Source: Methanobacterium veterum (GTDB lineage: Archaea > Methanobacteriota > Methanobacteria > Methanobacteriales > Methanobacteriaceae). Taken from it: DNA of 64,000 bases. The notes under the pieces were generated by a model. That model was given only the letters and a program-made list of their open reading frames with translations, was not told the DNA's origin and did no database searches. Shown in pieces: positions 11,746 through 21,295 of this stretch. The stretch is taken from positions 124,001 to 188,000 of the forward strand of contig NZ_JQJK01000015.1 of assembly GCF_000745485.1 (NCBI RefSeq). Reading direction: 5' to 3'. The position numbers were made by a program, and so were the translations under genes. Positions within the stretch are counted from its first letter, which is position 1. Every line of letters begins with the position of its first letter.

Positions 11746-11943
11746 ATGTGTGAAGATAGATGTTGTGGACACGATAAAGATAAAAAAGGTAGGGGCATGC
11801 ATCATGGGGGATGTCACTCTGGGGGAATGCATAGACATTTCTTAACTAGGGAAGAAAAAGCTGAAATGCTGGAAAAATACATAGAAGAATTAGAAAAGGA
11901 AATTAAAGGCGTAAAACAAAAAATTGAGGAGCTTAAAGCTTAA
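11746..11943 (+). CDS. Small Cys/His-rich protein with C-terminal coiled coil
   Basis: A 65-residue protein in two parts. The N-terminal 30 residues are rich in Cys, His and Gly (MCEDRCCGHDKDKKGRGMHH, then GGCHSGGMHRH) and look metal-binding. The C-terminal part (REEKAEMLEKYIEELEKEIKG...) is a charged coiled coil. GGAGATGAT precedes the ATG. It resembles small DUF5320-type proteins in composition, but I do not assign it firmly. Divergence from the HxlR regulator suggests it is that regulator's target. Confidence 0.65.
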   Translation: MCEDRCCGHDKDKKGRGMHHGGCHSGGMHRHFLTREEKAEMLEKYIEELEKEIKGVKQKIEELKA

Positions 11944-11980
11944 ATTTATCTCCTATTTATTTTTAGAGTATATGTAAGAT

Positions 11981-12475
11981 TTATCCTTTATAGAGCGGAT
12001 GAACAACAGAGTTTCTTTCGCTTAAAATTTCATCAATTGAAGGTTCCTTGGTAAATGCTCTTCTTATGGCTAATTTTGCAGCTTCATAGTTATTTCTGTA
12101 TATTTTATCATTGTCTTCAGCACCAGGATGTATAAAGACACTGCAGACTATGCAAATATCTTCCACTGCATCTTCAGGAATGGTTTCTTCTTCCACACAT
12201 TCTGCAACAGCCATTGCCACACCTTTTTGTGCAGGTCCGAATATCCTCAAAACATCACCCTTTCTTCTAAGTGAAACCTTAGGAGATATCAGTGTCACGG
12301 GTTTTGTTGTAAGATTAGGGGCTATAATTGCAAAAAGAGGAGTATGCTTGTCCATTTGATTTGCAAGAGCATTAGCAAATGCTTGCCCAACAGGACCTTC
12401 TTTATCACCTATTAAGAGATCTATATGTGCAACTTCTACTTTTTCTCCAAACCGTGCTTCTCCAATTAAATACAT
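11981..12475 (-). CDS. fae: Formaldehyde-activating enzyme family protein
   Basis: Condenses formaldehyde with tetrahydromethanopterin to methylene-H4MPT. The 164-residue protein has the family core VAHIDLLIGDKEGPVGQAFANAL with the active-site His, then APNLTTKPVTLISPKVSL, IFGPAQKGVAMAV and the YNYEAAKLAIRRA-type helix. A first in-frame ATG at 12490 is possible, but GAGGT lies inside those codons 7 nt before the ATG at 12475, which gives MYLIGEARFGEKVEVAH. It is not fused to hexulose-phosphate synthase, unlike some archaeal Fae proteins. Confidence 0.9.
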   Translation of the reverse strand: MYLIGEARFGEKVEVAHIDLLIGDKEGPVGQAFANALANQMDKHTPLFAIIAPNLTTKPVTLISPKVSLRRKGDVLRIFGPAQKGVAMAVAECVEEETIPEDAVEDICIVCSVFIHPGAEDNDKIYRNNYEAAKLAIRRAFTKEPSIDEILSERNSVVHPLYKG

Positions 12476-12623
12476 GGTACTACCTCTCATTTATTTTATG
12501 TATTTAATGGAATTTAATATTTTTTAAGATTATTTTCTTAATAAACTCTAAAATCAGTTCTGATTCTGTTAATTAAATTAAAAAAGAAAGAAGGTTAAAA
12601 AAAAGTAGTTTAAAAATAAAAAG

Positions 12624-13856
12624 TTACATGCCCTGTAAACTCATATCGAGCATTCTTTTGGTTTCATCTGCAAGTTCTTGAGGCAGCCCTGTAATGTCCA
12701 TGCTTAAGAACCCTCTTACAATCATAGAAGCAGCTTCTTCTTCTGTAAGTCCTCTGGACATTAGGTATAATACTTCTTCTTCTGCTATTTTACCTACTGC
12801 AGCTTCGTGAGATAGTTCTAAATCTCGGGCACTACCTTCCAGTTCTGGAACTGCATATATCATAGAATCATCAGATAAAACAAGGCCATGACATTCTAAG
12901 TGTCCTTTTGTATCATGCATTCTACCTGCTAGATGTCCTCTGGCATAAACTTGAGAATTATCCTTGGAAACTGCCCGTGAAATCATTTCTGTGCTTGATC
13001 CTTCCCCTTCTAGATAAACACGTGATCCCATGTCTAATATGGAGTCTTTTTGGCCTCCGAGAATTGACTGGAATAAAACTTTAGAATTTTTACCGCTGCA
13101 GTAAGCTGTTGGATAAGATTGAATACTTCTAACGGGGCTTGTAAGGATATAATTGCTTATATAAGTCGAATCATCTCCACACATGACTCCTGTTCTTGGG
13201 CGTACATCTACTTGTTCTGCCCAGTTGTGTACCATTGTAAATGTAATTTTAGATCCTGGTTTAAGATAAAATTCTGAAACTCCTACGTGAAGTGCAGAGC
13301 TTACGTCTTCTCCAGTGGCACAGCCAGTTATAATATGCAGTTCAGAATTTTCTTCTGCAATGATTATGTTGTGGGCGGTCTGCATTACCTTTTCATCACC
13401 GATGAACATACATGCCTGTAATGGGAATACTTCTTTAGAACCCGGTAAAGATCTTATGAAATAACCGCTGCTTCCTTCTTCTGATTCTCTTATTGCGGTT
13501 TGTGCAGTATATTTATCTGCATCAGGAGCTACAGCTTTCCACATGTAATCTTTAAGCCATCCATATTTGTCTAGCGCCACATTCATTCCCATTATTTCAA
13601 CACTTTCAGAAGGAGATGCGTTATAGATTCCACTCTGGTCCATCTGTATAAATGTACCTGAACGCTCTTTTTCAGTGGTGTCTACTCCTACTTTAAGTAA
13701 TGTATCCTGGACCTTTTTGGGAATTTCAACAGCTCTTTCTACGCGTTCGTGTTCCCCTGCTTCTTCTTTTATAAATTTTTCAAGATCTATATCTTCCCCA
13801 TAAAGAGCTTTCTTTTCATGGGCTTTTTGGGCACGTTCTAGTGGAGTTTGCAACAT
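12624..13856 (-). CDS. sufB: SufB/SufD-family iron-sulfur cluster assembly protein
   Basis: Scaffold subunit of the minimal archaeal SufBC system, 410 residues. An N-terminal helical part (to about residue 110) is followed by the long right-handed beta-helix core, with SQVYARGHLAGRMHDTKGHLECHGLVLSDD and the C-terminal ELSHEAAVGKIAEEEVLYLMSRGLTEEEA that binds SufC. The conserved SHEAAVG motif is intact. The start overlaps the end of sufC by 19 bp, so the pair is cotranscribed and coupled. SufB and SufD are hard to separate by eye; two-gene archaeal systems are usually called SufB. Confidence 0.9.
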   Translation of the reverse strand: MLQTPLERAQKAHEKKALYGEDIDLEKFIKEEAGEHERVERAVEIPKKVQDTLLKVGVDTTEKERSGTFIQMDQSGIYNASPSESVEIMGMNVALDKYGWLKDYMWKAVAPDADKYTAQTAIRESEEGSSGYFIRSLPGSKEVFPLQACMFIGDEKVMQTAHNIIIAEENSELHIITGCATGEDVSSALHVGVSEFYLKPGSKITFTMVHNWAEQVDVRPRTGVMCGDDSTYISNYILTSPVRSIQSYPTAYCSGKNSKVLFQSILGGQKDSILDMGSRVYLEGEGSSTEMISRAVSKDNSQVYARGHLAGRMHDTKGHLECHGLVLSDDSMIYAVPELEGSARDLELSHEAAVGKIAEEEVLYLMSRGLTEEEAASMIVRGFLSMDITGLPQELADETKRMLDMSLQGM

Positions 13857-14596
13857 TCAACACATCCTTTAAATCCTTCTTTTCTAATGTCTTCTAAAAC
13901 TTCAGTGGGATTCCCTGAACAGGCTATTTTACCATCCATAAGTACGTGGGCAGTATCTGCACCTACAAAATTGAGAATGTAACCTAAATGAGTTATTAAA
14001 AGTCCTGATTTTTTCCTCATGCCTGGTTTTTTGTCTTTATCCAGGAGAGTATTTATTTCTTCAGCCAGAAGCTCTACATTTTCAATGTCCACACCAGAGT
14101 CAGGTTCATCGAACATGATAAAGTCTGGTTGTTGAGCAAGGAGCTGTAAGATTTCGGACCGTTTTACTTCTCCTCCTGAAAATCCTAAATTAACATCTCT
14201 TTCTAAGAATCTCTGGTCAAGTTTAAGTTTAGTGGCAAGATCCTTCATTTCAGGACTTAATTCTTCACCACTTTCCCCGTGTTCAATTTTAAGGAGATCG
14301 TTAAGTTTAACTCCTCTTATGGCTGGTGGATTTTGAAAACTTACACCTATGCCTCTCCTTACACGTTCTGTAGTGGTTAAATTGGTTATATCTTCACCTT
14401 TAAAGATAATTTCTCCTCGTGTTATGTCGTACTTAGGAAATCCAAGTAAGCTCATAAACAACGTACTTTTACCAGACCCATTTGGTCCTAAGAGCACATG
14501 GGTTTCTCCTTCTTTAATATAAAGATCGATATCGCTTAGTATTTCTTTTCCATTTACTTCAACAGCTAGATCAGTTATTTCAAGTAGCAGTTTCAC
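13838..14596 (-). CDS. sufC: Fe-S cluster assembly ATPase SufC
   Basis: ABC-type ATPase that works with SufB in iron-sulfur cluster assembly in the cytoplasm. The 252-residue product shows Walker A GPNGSGKST, the signature LGFSGGEVKRSEILQ, Walker B FIMFDEPDSGVDIENVE and the H-loop LLITHLG. The open frame extends upstream to 14662, but those codons lie inside hairpin array 3. The GTG at 14596, the last of three GTG codons and preceded by GGTGGTG, gives the expected start (V)KLLLEITDLAVEVNG. Confidence 0.92.
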   Translation of the reverse strand: MKLLLEITDLAVEVNGKEILSDIDLYIKEGETHVLLGPNGSGKSTLFMSLLGFPKYDITRGEIIFKGEDITNLTTTERVRRGIGVSFQNPPAIRGVKLNDLLKIEHGESGEELSPEMKDLATKLKLDQRFLERDVNLGFSGGEVKRSEILQLLAQQPDFIMFDEPDSGVDIENVELLAEEINTLLDKDKKPGMRKKSGLLITHLGYILNFVGADTAHVLMDGKIACSGNPTEVLEDIRKEGFKGCVECCKLH

Positions 14597-14634
14597 CACC
14601 ACCGTTTTTAATTTGATTATGCTCGAAAATTCCC

Positions 14635-14925
14635 TCAAAAAATTTTCGATTTTTTGGGGCATGTGAAAAATCTGTCAAAATCTCTGATTTTGACGTTGAA
14701 GGAAATCATTGATTTCCTGAACCGCAAAATTAAAAATTTTGCAGGCCACAAAAACGAAGTTTTTGTCAGCTTTGATTTTTTACGGTTGTGGAACTATGTT
14801 CACAAACATCGAAAATCGAAGATTTTCGAAAGCTGTCAAAAATTCAGAGAATTTTGCAGCATCAAAAACCACAGGTTTTTACATGCTTTGAATTTTCGGC
14901 CCCCTAAACACATAGTGTTTAAGGC
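14635..14925. repeat. Short-hairpin array 3 upstream of sufC
   Basis: At least nine short inverted repeats in 290 bp, most with 7-9 bp arms and 3-nt loops. They include GTCAAAATC/GATTTTGAC loop TCT (14674-14694), GGAAATC/GATTTCC loop ATT (14701-14717), GCAAAATT/AATTTTGC loop AAA (14724-14742), ACAAAAAC/GTTTTTGT loop GAA (14748-14766), TCGAAAATC/GATTTTCGA loop GAA (14809-14829), AAAAACC/GGTTTTT loop ACA and TAAACAC/GTGTTTA loop ATA. Linkers such as AAGCTGTC and CATGCTTTG can pair with each other and give higher-order nesting. Confidence 0.85.
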
Positions 14926-14983
14926 TATTTTATTTTTTTAAATTAAATTAATCTTTTTGTAACTCATTTTGGATATATCTGAT

Positions 14984-14995
14984 GTTATATATAAA
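14984..14995 (-). promoter_or_regulatory. Predicted TATA box for sufCB
   Basis: On the minus strand the stretch reads TTTATATATAAC. Transcription would start near 14960 and give a leader of about 360 nt that contains all of hairpin array 3 before the sufC GTG. Position-based inference; other AT-rich candidates exist in this region. Confidence 0.35.
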
Positions 14996-15354
14996 TTAAC
15001 TATCGTTAATAGTATTCCCTGAAAACTTGATATGATACCAACTGATCTCGTGATATTATTACATATGGGTGAAACTTGAAAAATAAATGTAAAAAATTCT
15101 AATAATGAGCATATGTAGTTGTAAAAGTAATAGAGTACATACAAATAATTTTCTACAGTAGAAGGCCAGCTTAATAAATTTTAGTTTTTTTAAGAAATAT
15201 GGATTTAATGTTACTTTATATGGAATTTAGAAGATTATAATGGATAATTAGAGTAATCATGGTTCGCACTGGCATTTCTAAGAAAACAAAGATTCATGTT
15301 ATTATATATAAACTTTTCGAAATTGTCTTAGAAGTAACCTTTATAATTAGTGTC
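14996..15354. other. AT-rich divergent intergenic region between sufC and mvhD
   Basis: No coding frame with a ribosome site is visible. A second TATA-like stretch (TTATATATAAAC near 15302) could belong to an additional mvh promoter or to an unannotated small RNA. Confidence 0.4.
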
Positions 15355-15397
15355 TTTATATCCATATAACGTACAGTAATAGTACACTAATTAGTAC
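15355..15397 (+). promoter_or_regulatory. mvh promoter: TATA box followed by spaced GTAC repeats
   Basis: TTTATATCC at 15355-15363 is the likely TATA box, with a start expected near 15385-15390. GTAC occurs at 15371-15374, 15382-15385 and 15394-15397, at 11- and 12-bp spacing, that is on one helix face. A strong ribosome site (AAGGAGG at 15411-15417) precedes mvhD. The repeats are candidate operator half-sites. Confidence 0.5.
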
Positions 15398-15423
15398 ATT
15401 GAGAAACGCAAGGAGGAAACTCT

Positions 15424-15864
15424 ATGGCTGAGGATGATATAAAAATCGTTATGTTTTGTTGTAACTGGTGTTCCTACGGTGGAGCAGACACAGCAGGTAC
15501 CGCAAGGATGCAATATCCTCCGAACATACGTGTAATTAGAGTGATGTGTTCAGGACGTATAGAACCACAATTTGTTCTTAAAGCATTCAAAGAAGGTGCA
15601 GACGGTGTCATAATCGCAGGATGTCACCATGGTGACTGCCACTATGACGCAGGAAACTACAAATTAGATAGAAGAATGAGATTAATTTACAAATTAGTAG
15701 ATGATCTAGGAATTGGAAGAGACAGAGTATACCACGACTGGATTTCCGCATCAGAAGGAGAAAAATTCGCAGAAACAGTTAAAATGATGGTAGCTCGTAT
15801 CAAGAATCTAGGACCATCACCGCTTAAAGCACAGTTAGAAGAAGTTGAAGAAGCGGAGGCATAA
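15424..15864 (+). CDS. mvhD: F420-non-reducing hydrogenase iron-sulfur subunit D
   Basis: Small iron-sulfur subunit that links the MvhAG hydrogenase to HdrA of heterodisulfide reductase. The 146-residue protein carries the [12 protein letters not shown] motif near the N-terminus and [17 protein letters not shown] near residue 65, which together hold the cysteines of the [2Fe-2S] cluster. It opens the mvhDGAB operon and ends 2 bp before mvhG. Confidence 0.97.
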   Translation: MAEDDIKIVMFCCNWCSYGGADTAGTARMQYPPNIRVIRVMCSGRIEPQFVLKAFKEGADGVIIAGCHHGDCHYDAGNYKLDRRMRLIYKLVDDLGIGRDRVYHDWISASEGEKFAETVKMMVARIKNLGPSPLKAQLEEVEEAEA

Positions 15865-15866
15865 TC

Positions 15867-16805
15867 ATGGCAGAAGAAGGTCAAAAAGTCAAAATATTAA
15901 CAACATGGCTCTCAGGATGTTCCGGCTGTCACTTAGCGCTTGCAGATATAAACGAAGCACTTATAGACGTTATGGAACTTGCTGATTTTGAACACAGCCC
16001 TGTTTTAATGGATGTAAAATATGATGAAATTCCAGAAGTAAACGTTGCTCTCGTCGAAGGAGGAATCCGAAACGACGAAAACCATGAAATGGCTGAAAAA
16101 ATCAGAGAAAAAGCTGATTTCGTCATAGCATATGGTACATGCGCAGTATATGGAGGAATTCCAGGGCTCGGAAACTTATGTACCAACGAAGAGCTCTTAA
16201 ACGAAGCTTACATAACCTGTCCAAGTAACGTAAACCCAGAAGGGGTCTTACCATCTGAAGATGTACCTACCTTTGAAAGCAGGGTAAGGCCACTTGGCGA
16301 TGTTATAAAAGTAGATTTAAACTTACCAGGATGCCCACCAAGATCTGACATTGTTGCACAAGCAGTTATGTCTTTACTCAAAGGTGAACCTCTTGAATTA
16401 CCAGCAACAAACCTCTGTGAAGTTTGTCCAAGAGAAAAACCACCTGAAGGACTGGCAATGGAAGAAATTAAAAGGCAGTTCGAACTTGGAAAACCAGAAG
16501 AAGACGTATGTTTAGTAACTCAGGGATTAGTCTGTATGGGACCTGCAACAGTTTCACTCTGTGGAGCAGAATGCCCAAGTATAGCTGTACCTTGTAGAGG
16601 TTGCTACGGACCAACTGGAAATGTAGTTGACCAGGGTGCAAAAATGATCAGTGCGATTGGGTCTGACTTCGGTGTTGAATCTGATAAAACTATTGATCCA
16701 GAAACAGTTGCAGATCAGCTTGACGATGTAGTTGGAACTTTCTACACATTCACACTTCCAGCTTCATTAGTACCTATGAGAATGAGGAAACAGGAGGGTA
16801 AATAG
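15867..16805 (+). CDS. mvhG: F420-non-reducing [NiFe] hydrogenase small subunit
   Basis: Electron-transfer small subunit of the cytoplasmic Mvh hydrogenase, 312 residues. Cysteines for the proximal cluster appear in LSGCSGCHLALAD and in YGTCAVYGGIPG and LPGCPPRSD; further clusters are served by LCEVCPREKPP and by CGAECPSIAVPCRGCYGPTG. There is no Tat signal, consistent with a cytoplasmic enzyme. The stop codon directly abuts the mvhA start. Confidence 0.97.
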   Translation: MAEEGQKVKILTTWLSGCSGCHLALADINEALIDVMELADFEHSPVLMDVKYDEIPEVNVALVEGGIRNDENHEMAEKIREKADFVIAYGTCAVYGGIPGLGNLCTNEELLNEAYITCPSNVNPEGVLPSEDVPTFESRVRPLGDVIKVDLNLPGCPPRSDIVAQAVMSLLKGEPLELPATNLCEVCPREKPPEGLAMEEIKRQFELGKPEEDVCLVTQGLVCMGPATVSLCGAECPSIAVPCRGCYGPTGNVVDQGAKMISAIGSDFGVESDKTIDPETVADQLDDVVGTFYTFTLPASLVPMRMRKQEGK

Positions 16806-18224
<1,419 letters not shown>

Positions 18225-18246
18225 AACCATTTAAGGGTGAAAAAAA

Positions 18247-19449
18247 ATGATAGTAGTAAACAAAGAAGGATGTATCAAGTGCGGAGCTTGTCAAGGTGTA
18301 TGCCCAACAGAAGCAATCTCAGTAACACCTGAAGATGTTATTTTCTGTGATCTCTGTTCTGGCGAACCAAAATGTGTAGCAGCCTGTTCAACAGGTGCCC
18401 TCAAAGCAGAAGAAATGCCAATTGGGGACACTGGCAAAACTCAGACTCGCATAGTATTTAGTCCTTCAGCATGTAACCAGTGTGGTGACTGCGTAGATGT
18501 CTGCCCTCCAAATGTACTTAAAATGGATGAAGGAAAAGTCCAGACAACAATGCCTTTACACGGATTCTGTGTAATGTGCCAGAAATGTGTGGATGTTTGT
18601 CCAGTAGAAGTCATTGGTATAGAAGGGGTCAAAGAACCTAAAGTAATTGAAAAAGACATCACCGGACCTATATATGTTTCAGGCTGTGTTGGCTGTGGAA
18701 TGTGTGTAGAAGAATGTCCAGTAGACGCTATTACCCTTTCTGAAACTGGGGAAGTAATCAACATTGATGAAGATGCATGTATAAAATGTGGAGTATGTTC
18801 TCAAACATGCCCATGGAATGCAGTTTACATTTCAGGTAAAGAACCAGTCAAAAGGACCAAAGATATAGTAGCATTTGATCTCAACAAAGATGCATGTATC
18901 GGATGTAATGTATGTGTCGAAGCATGTCCTGGTGACTTTATAGAAGCCAAGGCAGCAGACCTTTCAGTGGAACTTCCTGAAATCTGTGCAGCATGTGGAC
19001 TCTGTGCAAAAATGTGCCCAGTTGAAGCAATTAATCTCGAAGTCGAACTCGGACCTGCAAAACCAGCATCAGAAGAAGGACTCGTTAGAAACGAAGAACT
19101 CTGTATACTGGACGGCAGCTGTGCCCCAGTATGTCCTACTGGAGCTATAAGAGTAGAACCAGGCGAATCTTACGAAATGTGTACAAGATGTGGAGCATGT
19201 GCATCAACATGTCCTACTGGAGCTCTTAGAGTAACACAGATCGACAAAGAAGTTAACGGCGAAATTGTTAAAAGGGATAGAATCGAATTCAGCCCATCCA
19301 TTTGTGATGAATGCGGCGAATGTATCGAAGTATGCCCATACAACATGCTGGAACTCACAGGCGACAAGAAAATGCCAATCAAAGGGTACTGTGTACTCTG
19401 CGAAAAATGTGTTGAACACTGTCCAAACACAGCATTATCTATAAAATAA
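18247..19449 (+). CDS. mvhB: Mvh-associated polyferredoxin
   Basis: A 400-residue polyferredoxin made of tandem 2[4Fe-4S] units; the CxxCxxCxxxCP pattern recurs from residue 8 ([12 protein letters not shown]) to the C-terminus ([12 protein letters not shown]), about twelve clusters in all. It accompanies the Mvh hydrogenase in Methanobacteriales; its exact electron partner is not settled in the literature I know. A hairpin with a T-rich tail follows 14 bp after the stop. Confidence 0.96.
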   Translation: MIVVNKEGCIKCGACQGVCPTEAISVTPEDVIFCDLCSGEPKCVAACSTGALKAEEMPIGDTGKTQTRIVFSPSACNQCGDCVDVCPPNVLKMDEGKVQTTMPLHGFCVMCQKCVDVCPVEVIGIEGVKEPKVIEKDITGPIYVSGCVGCGMCVEECPVDAITLSETGEVINIDEDACIKCGVCSQTCPWNAVYISGKEPVKRTKDIVAFDLNKDACIGCNVCVEACPGDFIEAKAADLSVELPEICAACGLCAKMCPVEAINLEVELGPAKPASEEGLVRNEELCILDGSCAPVCPTGAIRVEPGESYEMCTRCGACASTCPTGALRVTQIDKEVNGEIVKRDRIEFSPSICDECGECIEVCPYNMLELTGDKKMPIKGYCVLCEKCVEHCPNTALSIK

Positions 19450-19463
19450 GAATGTTTTTTAAA

Positions 19464-19496
19464 GGTGGATTTATTCCACCCCACTCATTTATTTTT
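19464..19496 (+). terminator. Terminator-like hairpin after mvhB
   Basis: GGTGGA at 19464-19469 pairs with TCCACC at 19475-19480 across a 5-nt loop, then a T-rich stretch to 19496. It closes the mvh operon. Confidence 0.55.
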
Positions 19497-19723
19497 AAAT
19501 ATTAAATTCGTGTTTTTTCTAATTTTTAATTCAATTCTAAAATAATTTAACTGAGCTTTTTTGGATTTAGATTTATGAAAATAATACACTTGAAAAATAA
19601 GTCCGATAATAATTCTTTTTATCTTTAACTTACATTAAGATACATAAATCTCATTAATTAACAAAAATTAAAAAGGTTTATCTAAAAAAAAGAATATATG
19701 GATTATACTTAAAAAATAAAGGA

Positions 19724-19906
19724 TTATTCACTTAATTTAACATAAATGGCATGTTTGTCAAGGTCAATTTCAACTATTGTTCCATTAATGTCTTTTCTAG
19801 TGCCTAATATATCTGTAAGCCCTATGTTTTCACCATCAATTTTTATAAACAACGCATCTTCCATTATCTTATTGCCGTCGGTTGAGTAAACTGTTGATTC
19901 GCACAT
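19724..19906 (-). CDS. CooT-like small nickel-binding family protein
   Basis: A 60-residue protein with the CooT pattern: MCESTVYSTDGNKIMEDALFIKIDGENIGLTDILGTRKDINGTIVEIDL. In this family Cys2 binds nickel and the protein is a small beta fold; Cys2 is present. TGGTGATAAA upstream of the ATG is the ribosome site. Nickel handling would fit a methanogen with F430 and NiFe hydrogenases, but no function is proven for archaeal members. Confidence 0.7.
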   Translation of the reverse strand: MCESTVYSTDGNKIMEDALFIKIDGENIGLTDILGTRKDINGTIVEIDLDKHAIYVKLSE

Positions 19907-19954
19907 TTTATCACCACTCGTAGTTATATTTTTAATGTAATTTTTTATTTACTA

Positions 19955-21235
19955 TTATACAATTTTTCCACTATTTTCAAAAACTTCTCCATTATCCATA
20001 ACAACATTCCCACGGACTACTGTCATAACAGGCATGCCCTTAACTTTAAATCCTTTAAATGGAGAATATTTTGCCTTTGTCTTGAATTCATCAGGGTTTA
20101 TTATACCTTCTTTTTTCATATCCACCACAACAAAGTCTGCATCCATTCCTTCTGCAATTTTGCCCTTATTTTTGAAGTTGAATATTTCAGCTGGCTTTTC
20201 GCATAAGAGCCTTTTAATATCTCCAAAAGTCATTTTATTTTGATTTACTTCAGTTAAAAGCAGCGGTAAAGTTGTTTCAAGATTGGGGATACCTGATGGA
20301 GCTTCCCATACTATTTTTTCTTTTTCAGGTATGGTGTGGGGGGCGTGATCGGTTCCTATTACGTCTATTTTCTCCAGTTCATTAACCCCTAAGGCATATT
20401 TTTTATCTCGAAGTGGGGGATTGGTTTTTGCAATGTTTCCACATTTTTTAAAATAAGATGCATCTAAAAGCAGATGATGAGGAGTTATCTCTGATGTAAC
20501 TCTGCAGTTTTCGCCTTTAGCTTCTTGAATTATATCAAGAGATTTTTTAGTGCTCACATGGCAAATGTGGATGCTTGAGTTGAGCTGTTTTGCCAGGGAT
20601 GTGGCTTTTAAAACTGCGATATCTTCTGCAAGAGGCGGCCGCGCATCTGCATAAATTTCAGGATCTATACTGCCGTTTGATTTCATTTTATCTGTGCATT
20701 CTTTCACTGTATCTTTATCTTCAGCGTGTACAGATATCAGATGATCTTCAGGTAACCTTTTAATTTCTGTAAAAATATCCAGCAGATGTTCATCGTCAAT
20801 CAGGTCCATGTATATCTTAAATGAGGCAGGTTTAAGCTCCGCAATCTTTTTAATTTCGAGGGCATCATCTACACCAGCATGCAGCCCAAAATCAACAACA
20901 CTCTTTTTCTCTGCTATTTTAAGCTTTTCAAGAAATTCTTTTTTAGTGTTGGTTGGAGGATTAGTATTTGGCATGTCCAGCACCGTCGTAAAACCTCCGC
21001 ATGCTGCAGCAATTGATCCAGTTTTAAATGTTTCCTTTTCGGGAAATCCCGGGTCTCTAAAATGTACATGGGAATCTATAAGCCCGGGTAAAACTATATT
21101 TCTTTTAATATCTATTTCTTCTTCGCTTTTTGGAGCTATCTTTGTAATAGATACAATTTTACCATTTTCAATTCCTACAGAGCACTCTATATTTTCAGGG
21201 ACAAGTTTACAGTTTTTAAGGCATAAATCAACCAT
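19955..21235 (-). CDS. pyrC: Dihydroorotase
   Basis: Third step of pyrimidine synthesis: carbamoyl aspartate to dihydroorotate. The 426-residue amidohydrolase shows the zinc motif LIDSHVHFRDPG near residue 53, DMPNTNPPT, further ligands in SVHAED and HICHVSTKKS, and the catalytic Asp in VIGTDHAPHT. GAGGTG precedes the ATG. It fits the class I dihydroorotase type rather than hydantoinase because of the HVHFRDPG motif. Confidence 0.95.
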   Translation of the reverse strand: MVDLCLKNCKLVPENIECSVGIENGKIVSITKIAPKSEEEIDIKRNIVLPGLIDSHVHFRDPGFPEKETFKTGSIAAACGGFTTVLDMPNTNPPTNTKKEFLEKLKIAEKKSVVDFGLHAGVDDALEIKKIAELKPASFKIYMDLIDDEHLLDIFTEIKRLPEDHLISVHAEDKDTVKECTDKMKSNGSIDPEIYADARPPLAEDIAVLKATSLAKQLNSSIHICHVSTKKSLDIIQEAKGENCRVTSEITPHHLLLDASYFKKCGNIAKTNPPLRDKKYALGVNELEKIDVIGTDHAPHTIPEKEKIVWEAPSGIPNLETTLPLLLTEVNQNKMTFGDIKRLLCEKPAEIFNFKNKGKIAEGMDADFVVVDMKKEGIINPDEFKTKAKYSPFKGFKVKGMPVMTVVRGNVVMDNGEVFENSGKIV

Positions 21236-21295
21236 TCTGGCACCTCATAAATATGAATACTAAATTTAATTTAAGTTAATTCTCCTTTTTAATAA

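Noticed and set aside
9124..14925. Hairpin arrays as CRISPR arrays
   Set aside because: The units differ in sequence and length, there are no constant repeats with unique spacers, and no cas genes lie nearby.
14654..14941. 95-codon frame across hairpin array 3
   Set aside because: Entirely made of inverted-repeat arms; the peptide is a by-product of the repeats.
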